From NCBI GenBank assembly GCA_913062735.1, contig CAJXWI010000185.1:1-5846 (forward strand): a stretch of 5,846 nt of DNA, given 5' to 3'. Numbering within the stretch: the first letter of the stretch is position 1; the number at the start of each line of letters is the position of its first letter. The notes below the pieces were generated by a model. The model was not told where the DNA came from. It did not search any database and worked only from the letters and a program-made list of their open reading frames with translations. Source of the DNA: an uncultured Arcobacter sp. Its GTDB lineage: Bacteria > Campylobacterota > Campylobacteria > Campylobacterales > Arcobacteraceae. The position numbers and the translations under genes were made by a program. Below, piece by piece: positions 1 to 5,846 of the stretch.

Positions 1-176
1 GCAATTTCTTCATCATCTGTGGATACTACAACATCTGTTATATATTTAGATTTTAGAGCTTCTTCAATTGCATAGGCAATTAAAGGCTTACCTCCCAAAT
101 TATAAATATTTTTTTTAGGCACTGATTTAGAACCACCTCTAGCAGGAATTGTAGCTAATACTTTTAACTTCTTCAC
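1..176 (-). CDS. CMP-sugar (acylneuraminate-type) cytidylyltransferase, partial, 3' end beyond window
   Basis: The 58 visible codons encode the N-terminus of a cytidylyltransferase of the NeuA/KdsB-like family (CTP_transf_3), a cytoplasmic enzyme that joins CMP from CTP to a 2-keto-3-deoxy sugar acid. After MKKLKVLAT comes the family's nucleotide-binding signature [15 protein letters not shown] (about residues 10-24), then the conserved [14 protein letters not shown] and a [10 protein letters not shown] strand. The gene is cut by the left window edge, so the sugar-binding part is missing and the substrate (sialic, legionaminic, pseudaminic or another acid) cannot be decided. The start is GTG at 176-174. 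Going upstream in frame, a TAA is met before any ATG, and the protein begins at the normal distance from the signature. The G of this GTG is also the last base of the TAG stop of the upstream synthase gene. A GGAAG sequence in the end of that gene could serve as ribosome binding site. Family assignment is strong; specificity is open. Confidence 0.9.
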   Translation of the reverse strand, partial: MKKLKVLATIPARGGSKSVPKKNIYNLGGKPLIAYAIEEALKSKYITDVVVSTDDEEI

Positions 177-1123
177 TAATCTTCCCAGTTATAAGATGGT
201 TTTTTTCCATAATGAGATGCAAATCTTCCACGGTAATAATCACGATTTAATAATTCTGCTGAAGATAGTTCTCTTTGTTCATTACCCAACATGGATTCAT
301 ACTCGGGAATATTATCTTCTATATACGATTTTTGATCGTCTTTAGACATATTTGAAAATTTAACCAATTCTATTATATGTTCTTTTCTTATAGAGACTTT
401 ACCATCTCGAGTTTCTTCTTCAGGTAAAACTGAAAAATGTCTTTCAATTGTATCCGCACCATAATAAATCGCAGCTAATGATGCTTTAATTCCATCTTTA
501 GCAACTTGAGTATGCTCACTAAGACCAACTGAGTTTGTGAACTTCTTAAGATAATCCATTCTTTTTAAATGTATTTGATTAAGTGGTGTAGGATATATAG
601 TTACGCAATGAAGTAAAGAGAATTCTTTATCAATAGAATTTAAATAATTTGATGTTGCTTCTATTTCATTATTATAAGTTGCACCAGTTGAAATAATGAT
701 TTCATTAAAAGATTCAGCTAAAGATTTTATTAATGGTAAAGAACTACAATCATAACTTGCTACTTTTATACTTTCAAATCCAAAATCTTTTAATTTAATT
801 ACATCACCTTTCGTGAAAGCCGTAGAAAAAGGTATAAGATTAACTTTTTTACATTCATCTATAAAAATTCTGTGTTCTTCAAAAGACAACTCAAGTTTCT
901 TTAATCTATCGTATTCATCTTTATAAGGTCTTTTAATTGTAATAATATTATTATCTTCATCTACAATACCATTTTCAAATCTTTCTCTATACGTAACATC
1001 GTTTGCAAAAATTGTTTGTATTTTTCCGTGGGTAGCACCACCTTCGGCAGCTTCATTAATCATTTTTTTTAAAATATCAAAATCTCCATTATGATTTTGA
1101 CAGAATTCAGCAATTATTTTCAT
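176..1123 (-). CDS. NeuB-family 2-keto-3-deoxy sugar acid synthase, short form without SAF domain
   Basis: This 315-residue protein belongs to the NeuB/PseI/LegI family, cytoplasmic TIM-barrel enzymes that condense phosphoenolpyruvate with an N-acylated hexosamine to give a nonulosonic acid. Visible family motifs are [10 protein letters not shown] (5-14), GKIQT (33-37), IKVASYDC (119-126), STGAT (145-149), [10 protein letters not shown] (171-180), GLSEHT (200-205) and GADTIERHF (222-230). H204 and H229 correspond to the metal/substrate histidines. Two things are odd. The protein ends soon after the barrel, so the C-terminal SAF (antifreeze-like) domain of typical 340-350-residue members is absent. 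D125 also stands where the meningococcal enzyme has catalytic Glu134. The preferred acceptor sugar is therefore uncertain. The ATG is preceded by AAGG six bases upstream, and the gene overlaps the preceding one by 17 nt. The cytidylyltransferase that follows overlaps by one base, which fits consecutive pathway steps. Confidence 0.88.
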   Translation of the reverse strand: MKIIAEFCQNHNGDFDILKKMINEAAEGGATHGKIQTIFANDVTYRERFENGIVDEDNNIITIKRPYKDEYDRLKKLELSFEEHRIFIDECKKVNLIPFSTAFTKGDVIKLKDFGFESIKVASYDCSSLPLIKSLAESFNEIIISTGATYNNEIEATSNYLNSIDKEFSLLHCVTIYPTPLNQIHLKRMDYLKKFTNSVGLSEHTQVAKDGIKASLAAIYYGADTIERHFSVLPEEETRDGKVSIRKEHIIELVKFSNMSKDDQKSYIEDNIPEYESMLGNEQRELSSAELLNRDYYRGRFASHYGKKPSYNWED

Positions 1124-1892
1124 TTTTAACCTTTTTGTTTAAATTTTTCAAAATATAATCTAAATGTTCACTTTTAGATAACTGTTCAATTGGTAAAGTG
1201 GTTTTGGTCTTGGGATCAATTAAAAGATTTTCTTTAATGTCCACTAAATAGATATCCCTATTATGAAATACCTTTTCATTATTTTCAATATGAAACTCTC
1301 CATCTTTAAATATAGTTTCAGATAAGTTAAGTTCCACATCAAATAAAAATAAAACATTTATATCTCTATTTTTGTTTATATGAAAATCTATCATATGTCT
1401 TTTTTCATCAATTATAATACAATTTGATGAATTAATATTAACTATATTCATATCAATAACATTATTTTTAGTTTCAATTACACCACTGCCATATAAATTT
1501 TTATAGGTGGAATCTATTAAATCTTGAAACACCTTACTTTTTGGATACAACAAGCTATTAGCACTATAAATAATGAGTTCTTCAAATAATTCTCTTAACA
1601 ACAAGCTCGGATTTAGTATCTCTTCAATACTATCCGATCTACCCGTAAATATTGACAATTTATTAGGGTTAACTTTAGCAAAAGCTGCACGCTTCAAAAC
1701 AACAAGATATCTCTTATTAATTAAAAAAGTTCCGCCACCTGATAATAAAAAGTGACCTTCCTTATCTATGGCGTTGTTAAAATCAACATCATTTTCTATA
1801 AAACTAAGATTTTTCAAGCTTTTAGAGTTAATTATAAGACTATTATTTTTTATAACTACACTATTAGTTTTTAATATTTTATAGTAACTCAT
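1107..1892 (-). CDS. Nudix-like protein of unknown substrate
   Basis: I do not recognise a named family for this 261-residue protein, but the middle resembles a Nudix hydrolase. Residues 48-69 form a GGG-containing strand pair ending in YLVVLKR. A Nudix-box-like segment follows at 84-108: G84, E90/E91 and then RELFEELII (100-108). Compared with the consensus GX5EX7REUXEEXGU, the spacing to R100 is two residues longer and the late Gly is Ile107, but R100, E101, E104 and E105, the usual metal-binding core, are present. Later strands such as VLFLFDVEL (180-188) and IYLVDIKENLL (214-224) fit the rest of the fold. Nudix enzymes cleave nucleoside diphosphates linked to other groups, so a nucleotide-sugar substrate is conceivable here, but that is inference from context. 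No signal peptide or membrane segment is seen. The start codon shares one base with the preceding stop (TAATG) and has no clear Shine-Dalgarno site, suggesting coupled translation. The C-terminus is Lys/Asn-rich. Confidence 0.75.
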   Translation of the reverse strand: MSYYKILKTNSVVIKNNSLIINSKSLKNLSFIENDVDFNNAIDKEGHFLLSGGGTFLINKRYLVVLKRAAFAKVNPNKLSIFTGRSDSIEEILNPSLLLRELFEELIIYSANSLLYPKSKVFQDLIDSTYKNLYGSGVIETKNNVIDMNIVNINSSNCIIIDEKRHMIDFHINKNRDINVLFLFDVELNLSETIFKDGEFHIENNEKVFHNRDIYLVDIKENLLIDPKTKTTLPIEQLSKSEHLDYILKNLNKKVKNENNC

Positions 1893-3610
1893 TAAATATC
1901 AGTCATGTATCCCATTGTTGAGTACACAGTTCCATTTATTTTTTCAACTTCATTTGCTCTAAAAAGGTTCCAACCATCAAAAACCAAACCACCTTGAGTC
2001 ATATCAGAAAATGATTTAAACATATCAAATTTATCGTTTAAGTAATGATTGTTCATAAATAAAACTACATCAGTATCATTAAAACCATCTTTGAGGTCTT
2101 CCACATAATTAACATTTAAAGACTCAATATCATCTTGTTCAACTACAAAATCTTTTACGAATACATTATTTTTTACTGGAAGTAAATCTATAAGTTTTAC
2201 AGCCATTGATTCTCGTATATCTGATGTTGCGGGGATACCTTTAAATGCGACTCCAACAATAAATATTTTTAAATCTTCAATTTTTTTATTAATTGACTCA
2301 GCATATTTGGAAATTTTATTAAATGCATATTCTCCACCCTTTTCATTGATACCTCTACTTGCTTTTCCCAATACAGGGGTATAGAATTCTTCATCACTTA
2401 TATTCGAGTATAGATGGGGATCTTTGGATAAGCAAATTCCACCTACTCCTGGACTAGGTTTAGGGATTGGGTTTCTAGGGTATCCTTCGTTGGCCGCTTC
2501 TATCAACTTAAAACTATTAATATTATACTGATCACAAATAAATGAGACTTCATTAGCAAATGAAAAAACCAAATCTCTATAAGTATTATTTAAAAGTTTA
2601 ACCATCTCAGAAGCTTCCAAATTGTCTACTTCTACAATAGAGTTTGTAATTTCTCTAAACATGTTAGCAGTAAGCTCTGCACATTTTGGAGTAAAGCCAC
2701 CAATTATTTGAGGTAAGGACTGAACCTCTTCAATTGCCTTTCCCTCTACCGTTCGTTCAGGAGCAAAAGAAACATGAAAATCTGATCCAGCAACTAAGCC
2801 ACTTTTTTCTAAAATAGGTATAACATTGTTTCTCATCGTACCAATTGGAAGAGTTGATCGGAACACAACTAAGTCGCCTTTTTTAAGATGTCTTGATATT
2901 GTATGAGAAACACTATTTATATAGTCCATATTGGGATTATAAGTATCATCAACAGGTGTACCCACAGCGACTACATATATATCTGCTTTTGTATTTTCTA
3001 AGTCAGAACTAAAAGAAATTAATTTCTTTTCATTTAAAGTTTCAAGTAGAGGACTTAAACCATTCTCATAAAAGTGAGGAGAATTATTTTCTAAATTTGC
3101 GACAATTTTTTGACTTACATCCAGACCTTTAACAGATAGCCCATTGTTAGCCATTACTAAAGATAAAGTCAAGCCTACAAATCCCATACCATAAACAGCT
3201 ATTTGTTTATCAAACACATCATCATCTTTAAGTGAACTTAACATAACAACATCATGTAAAGTATTATCATCATTTAAAATTACCACTTGTGTAATATTGA
3301 AGTCTTTTTTTGTTTTTCTTTTTTCATTTAGCTGATTGATAATATCTAGATACATGAACTTTTTATTTTCATTCTTATAGACACAAATAGGGTTATAATT
3401 ACAAATATTCTTTATACTATCTTCAAAACTAATATGATTTACAATCGCTTTTCTAATGTCACCATCTGTTAAAGTAGCCACAACTTGTTCTTGTTTGTTG
3501 ACAACAATTGCTATTCCTGATATTTTATTATTCAACTCAATATTTGACATTTTTTCTGCAACTTCAATTATTGACATATGTTCATCAACAATAACTTTAA
3601 ATATACTCAT
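1892..3610 (-). CDS. CBS-domain / nucleotide-sugar 6-dehydrogenase fusion (WecC/WbpO-like)
   Basis: The 572-residue product joins two modules. Residues 1 to about 130 form a CBS-domain pair, with the TDGDIRKAI motif (48-56) and NPICV (73-77). CBS pairs usually bind adenine nucleotides and regulate the attached enzyme. From about 135 onward it is a complete UDP-glucose/GDP-mannose dehydrogenase-family enzyme, which oxidises C6 of a nucleotide-linked hexose or HexNAc to a uronic acid with two NAD+. Visible are the Rossmann motif GMGFVG (141-146), VGTP (216-219), RSTLPIGT (251-258), FAPER (282-286), K338 and N342 in EMVKLLNN, the catalytic C393 in GVGGICLSKDP, and the UDP-binding segment VGVAFKG...SDIRES (452-468). 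Overall it most resembles UDP-N-acetylmannosamine-type dehydrogenases, but the substrate is not proven. The start has AAGGA eight bases upstream and overlaps the preceding gene by 4 nt (ATGA). The only nearby internal ATG (residue 123) has no ribosome binding site, which supports a true fusion. Confidence 0.9.
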   Translation of the reverse strand: MSIFKVIVDEHMSIIEVAEKMSNIELNNKISGIAIVVNKQEQVVATLTDGDIRKAIVNHISFEDSIKNICNYNPICVYKNENKKFMYLDIINQLNEKRKTKKDFNITQVVILNDDNTLHDVVMLSSLKDDDVFDKQIAVYGMGFVGLTLSLVMANNGLSVKGLDVSQKIVANLENNSPHFYENGLSPLLETLNEKKLISFSSDLENTKADIYVVAVGTPVDDTYNPNMDYINSVSHTISRHLKKGDLVVFRSTLPIGTMRNNVIPILEKSGLVAGSDFHVSFAPERTVEGKAIEEVQSLPQIIGGFTPKCAELTANMFREITNSIVEVDNLEASEMVKLLNNTYRDLVFSFANEVSFICDQYNINSFKLIEAANEGYPRNPIPKPSPGVGGICLSKDPHLYSNISDEEFYTPVLGKASRGINEKGGEYAFNKISKYAESINKKIEDLKIFIVGVAFKGIPATSDIRESMAVKLIDLLPVKNNVFVKDFVVEQDDIESLNVNYVEDLKDGFNDTDVVLFMNNHYLNDKFDMFKSFSDMTQGGLVFDGWNLFRANEVEKINGTVYSTMGYMTDI

Positions 3611-4272
3611 ATAACTATTCCTTCATTAAAATCTTTTAAAAACTTGTGTTCAGTTTTTTTATTATCTCTGTTTATCAAAATAAAATCGATATTAGCATCT
3701 TTAGCCAAACTTAAATCCATTAAATCGTCACCAAAAAATATAATATCACTTTTGAATACATTTTCATCAGTAATTATTTTTTGAAAATGTTCTTTTCCTT
3801 TCGAAAATCCCTCTTTAGAACCATAAATACCAGACAAGTTATTTAATATATTTTCAGGTAATTTATTTTTAACTAAATAACTCAATTCGTCTTGTGGAAC
3901 AGAGGATGAAATATATATTTTTTTCTTACAGACTAGTTTATCAAGAAAATCTATTGCATCTTTATATGCAGTTGTAGTTAGCAAGGAAATCTTGTTTTTT
4001 TGACTCAAGTGATTAGAAAATTTATTATAATTATTTTCTGAAAAATTAACTTTAAATATTTGCATTATTTCTTTGTAAATTTCTTTGCGAGGTATACCTG
4101 ATAATTTTTTATAAAGATCCAAAACTTTTTCTTTAGAAAATTCATCACTTACAAAATCATTCTTATGATACTCACACAAAACATTAGTAAAATTTTGAAA
4201 TTTTATCTCCATTGATTCAAATATAGTTCCATCCCAATCAAACACATAAATTTTTTTCCCATTATACATCAT
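3607..4272 (-). CDS. HAD-superfamily phosphatase, likely sugar-phosphate phosphatase
   Basis: This 221-residue cytoplasmic protein carries the four haloacid dehalogenase motifs. Motif I is FDWDGT (11-16), with D12 as nucleophile and D14 as acid/base. Motif II is ISSS (121-124), motif III a lysine in SKGK (157-160), and motif IV GDDLMD (181-186). The helical insert between motifs I and II (about 18-100) is a C1-type cap like that of phosphoglycolate phosphatases, and the length is normal. Such enzymes remove phosphate from small metabolites. With a NeuB-type synthase and a CMP-sugar synthetase downstream, a role in dephosphorylating a 2-keto-3-deoxy sugar acid phosphate or its hexosamine-phosphate precursor is plausible, but this is inferred from neighbours. 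Translation probably begins at the first of two adjacent ATG codons, with AAAGAG six bases upstream; the second ATG cannot be excluded. The gene lies 35 nt after the guanylyltransferase stop and overlaps the dehydrogenase start as ATGA. Confidence 0.88.
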   Translation of the reverse strand: MMYNGKKIYVFDWDGTIFESMEIKFQNFTNVLCEYHKNDFVSDEFSKEKVLDLYKKLSGIPRKEIYKEIMQIFKVNFSENNYNKFSNHLSQKNKISLLTTTAYKDAIDFLDKLVCKKKIYISSSVPQDELSYLVKNKLPENILNNLSGIYGSKEGFSKGKEHFQKIITDENVFKSDIIFFGDDLMDLSLAKDANIDFILINRDNKKTEHKFLKDFNEGIVI

Positions 4273-4307
4273 TCTACACTCTTTAGTATTATATTTTTTT
4301 CTATTAT

Positions 4308-5708
4308 TTAAATTCTATTATATTCATCTTCATATCTAACAATATCATCTTCTTCAATATATTCACCTAATTGAACTTCAATCAATACCAGGTCAATTTT
4401 TCCAGGATTACATAATCTATGAACATCGCCAATATTAATGTACGTTGATTCATTTTTAGTCAATACATGTTTATTTTTATTTATATGTATTTCTGCTGTT
4501 CCACTAACAACAACCCAATGTTCGCTTCGATGAAAATGTTTTTGCAAACTTAGTTTTTTTCCTGGCTTAACAATTATCTTTTTTATTTTGTAATTTTCAC
4601 GTTCTTCTAATATTTGATAATGCCCCCAAGGTCTATATCCTATTTTACTTTTTGCTTTTTTTAGATCAGATAATTTTTTTATGATTTTTTTAATTTTTTG
4701 GGTAGAGCCTTTTTTTGATATTAATAATGCATCTTCAGTATCAACGACAACTAAGTCATCAACATCTACAGTTGCAATTTGTCTACTAGATGTAACAAAA
4801 AAATTATTATGAGAATCAATCACGCATGGATCCAATTCTACGTCAGCCATATTTAATACAGTATTACTATGTTCATCTGTATTTATTTCATTAGACAAGT
4901 TATCAAAACTACCTAGGTCAGTCCATCCTATATCCGAAGTAGTAATTAATTTTAGTTTATCAGATTTTTCCAGAACAGCATAGTCGATACTATTATCTTC
5001 GATACTTTCCATGAAATCAAGAGGTACTCTGATAAAGTCGCCATGTTCAGAATTTTCATGTGCCAACTTGGATCCATCATAAATATTTTTAGAATATTTT
5101 TTTAATTCATCTAAGTATATACCTGCTTTAAAACAAAAAATACCACTATTCCAATAATAATTATTACTTATGTATTCTTTTGCTAAAATAGCATCAGGTT
5201 TCTCATGAAACGCTCTTACTTCATGAGCAAGAGTTTTATATACTTCACCTGGTTCAATATATCCATAACCTGTGTTTGGTTCATCTGGTTTTATACCAAA
5301 AAGAACGATATAGTCTTCTTCAGCAATTTCTTTTGCCTTTTCAACCATTTTGCTATACTCATCTGACGATTTGATCAAATGATCACTTGGAGTAACAATT
5401 ACTAAATCATCGTAATTTAAATTAAAGCAAGCAAGAGCTATTGAAGCTGCAGTATTTCTACCAACAGGTTCCAATAAAAATTTTGAGTTATGCGAAATAT
5501 TTAATTCATTGATTTGATCTAGCATTAAAAAATAATGTTCTTGGTTTAACACAATTAAATTTTCGTCACATACCAAATTATTTCTTAGAAATGTTTTTTG
5601 AAACAAGGACTTATTTTCAAACAACTTAAGGTATTGTTTAGGGGTATTAACATTACTTAAAGGCCAAAGGCGAGAACCAATACCACCATTTAACAAAACA
5701 TTTATCAT
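4308..5708 (-). CDS. manC: bifunctional mannose-1-phosphate guanylyltransferase / mannose-6-phosphate isomerase
   Basis: The 466-residue protein is a type II phosphomannose isomerase/GDP-mannose pyrophosphorylase of the ManC/AlgA/CpsB family, and its length is normal. It interconverts fructose-6-phosphate and mannose-6-phosphate and makes GDP-mannose from mannose-1-phosphate and GTP. The N-terminal transferase domain (about 1-280) shows GGIGSRLWPLS (8-18) with PKQ (23-25), EPVGRNTAA (80-88), TPSDH (106-110), NTGYGYI (145-151), FHEKP (167-171), WNSGIF (186-191) and GWTDLGSF (261-268). The C-terminal cupin isomerase domain has YRPWG (358-362) and the metal-binding stretch LQKHFHRSEHW (388-398), with VSGTA after it and H430 later. 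A Lys-rich linker (about 332-355) separates them. Slight departures from consensus are Asn7 and Ile10 in the glycine-rich loop. The ATG is preceded by AGGAG four bases upstream, the strongest ribosome binding site in the window. It is probably the first gene of the visible operon and feeds mannose-, fucose- or rhamnose-type sugars into surface polysaccharide. Confidence 0.95.
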   Translation of the reverse strand: MINVLLNGGIGSRLWPLSNVNTPKQYLKLFENKSLFQKTFLRNNLVCDENLIVLNQEHYFLMLDQINELNISHNSKFLLEPVGRNTAASIALACFNLNYDDLVIVTPSDHLIKSSDEYSKMVEKAKEIAEEDYIVLFGIKPDEPNTGYGYIEPGEVYKTLAHEVRAFHEKPDAILAKEYISNNYYWNSGIFCFKAGIYLDELKKYSKNIYDGSKLAHENSEHGDFIRVPLDFMESIEDNSIDYAVLEKSDKLKLITTSDIGWTDLGSFDNLSNEINTDEHSNTVLNMADVELDPCVIDSHNNFFVTSSRQIATVDVDDLVVVDTEDALLISKKGSTQKIKKIIKKLSDLKKAKSKIGYRPWGHYQILEERENYKIKKIIVKPGKKLSLQKHFHRSEHWVVVSGTAEIHINKNKHVLTKNESTYINIGDVHRLCNPGKIDLVLIEVQLGEYIEEDDIVRYEDEYNRI

Positions 5709-5710
5709 TT

Positions 5711-5718
5711 AACTCCTT
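5711..5718 (-). promoter_or_regulatory. ribosome binding site of the manC-type gene
   Basis: On the minus strand this reads AAAGGAGT, which contains the anti-16S core AGGAG, and it ends just before the ATG at 5708. It is the closest match to consensus in the window. The downstream genes have weaker sites or rely on overlapping stop and start codons, so this gene may set the expression level for the chain. Confidence 0.6.
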
Positions 5719-5728
5719 TAGTTTGTAG

Positions 5729-5742
5729 CTTTTCTAGAAAAG
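5729..5742. repeat. perfect 14-bp palindrome upstream of the manC-type gene
   Basis: CTTTTCTAGAAAAG is identical on both strands and sits 20 bases upstream of the first ATG of the operon, between that gene and the candidate promoter. AGCT occurs near both edges (5727-5730 and 5743-5746), giving an imperfect extension. In RNA it could fold as a five-base-pair stem with a CTAG loop. No T-run follows it on the minus strand, so it is not a typical intrinsic terminator. It could be an operator half-site pair or a leader hairpin, or chance in AT-rich DNA. Confidence 0.45.
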
Positions 5743-5749
5743 AGCTGTA

Positions 5750-5778
5750 ATTATGTCCAAATACGGCTTATACTACAA
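5750..5778 (-). promoter_or_regulatory. weak candidate sigma70-type promoter for the operon
   Basis: On the minus strand TTGTAG (5778-5773) and CATAAT (5755-5750) are separated by 17 bases. The -10 box matches five of six consensus bases and the -35 box only three of six. Transcription would begin near 5743, on the edge of the palindrome, leaving a leader of roughly 35 nt. The assignment is tentative because hexamers like these occur often in AT-rich DNA, and the operon could also be read through from genes beyond the right edge. Confidence 0.25.
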
Positions 5779-5846
5779 TTAGAGAAGTAATTCTTAAGTT
5801 TCGGATTTCTCTGACATTTAGCCTTATTGTTTTTAATCTTAATCAA

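Noticed and set aside
1573..1755. Plus-strand open frame of 60 codons
   Set aside because: It lies wholly inside the Nudix-like gene on the opposite strand, has no recognisable motif or ribosome binding site, and its Ser/Asn/Leu-rich sequence is what antisense reading of that gene would give.
3242..3244. Internal ATG (residue 123) as separate start for the dehydrogenase without CBS domains
   Set aside because: No ribosome binding site precedes it, while the upstream ATG at 3610 has a good AAGGA site and overlaps the previous gene as expected for the operon.
3578..3784. Plus-strand open frame of 68 codons
   Set aside because: It is antisense to the junction of the dehydrogenase and phosphatase genes, both of which have strong family motifs. 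The Ile/Ser/Leu/Lys-rich product resembles nothing known to me.
4288..4293. Perfect TATAAT on the minus strand in the gap before the phosphatase gene
   Set aside because: No acceptable -35 box lies about 17 bases upstream. The gap is almost entirely A/T, so the hexamer is likely by chance, and the resulting leader would be under 10 nt.
4291..4300. Run of seven T on the plus strand as a terminator
   Set aside because: No GC-rich stem precedes it, and on the transcribed (minus) strand it is an A-run, so it cannot terminate this operon.
5767..5772. TATAAG on the minus strand as an alternative -10 box
   Set aside because: The hexamer 17 bases upstream has little resemblance to TTGACA. The CATAAT/TTGTAG pair is slightly better, though still weak.
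5753..5782. Tiny plus-strand ORF MSKYGLYYN
   Set aside because: Only nine codons, with no family resemblance and no convincing ribosome binding site. It overlaps the candidate promoter.

Overview
The window is a compact stretch of a low-GC (about 30% by eye) bacterial chromosome. It lies inside a cell-surface carbohydrate locus whose genes all read on the minus strand. Lys/Asn/Ile-rich proteins, AT-rich codons, Shine-Dalgarno-like sites and a combined GDP-mannose synthesis enzyme suggest a Gram-negative bacterium with a streamlined, AT-rich genome. The sequence alone does not allow a genus to be named. No RNA genes, CRISPR arrays, insertion sequences or transposase remnants were seen.

In order of transcription (right to left): a 138-base leader with a 14-bp palindrome and a weak candidate promoter (5709-5846); a two-domain mannose-1-phosphate guanylyltransferase/mannose-6-phosphate isomerase (4308-5708); a HAD-family phosphatase (3607-4272); a nucleotide-sugar dehydrogenase with an N-terminal CBS-domain pair (1892-3610); an unfamiliar 261-residue protein with a near-complete Nudix box (1107-1892); a NeuB-family synthase lacking the usual C-terminal SAF domain (176-1123); and the start of a CMP-sugar cytidylyltransferase that runs off the left edge (1-176). 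Apart from a 35-nt gap after the first gene, neighbouring genes overlap by 1 to 17 nt. They therefore probably form one translationally coupled operon that continues beyond position 1. No intergenic stretch exceeds 300 bases.

Two branches of sugar-nucleotide chemistry meet here. The ManC-type enzyme supplies GDP-mannose, and the dehydrogenase makes a nucleotide-linked uronic acid. The synthase, the HAD phosphatase and the cytidylyltransferase correspond to the last three steps of a sialic-acid-like or Kdo-like route: condensation of a sugar with phosphoenolpyruvate, dephosphorylation, and CMP activation. The odd points are the CBS-dehydrogenase fusion, the shortened synthase with a Glu-to-Asp change at a key active-site position, and the Nudix-like protein placed between them. 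Together they suggest a variant nonulosonate-like pathway whose exact sugar cannot be read from this window.
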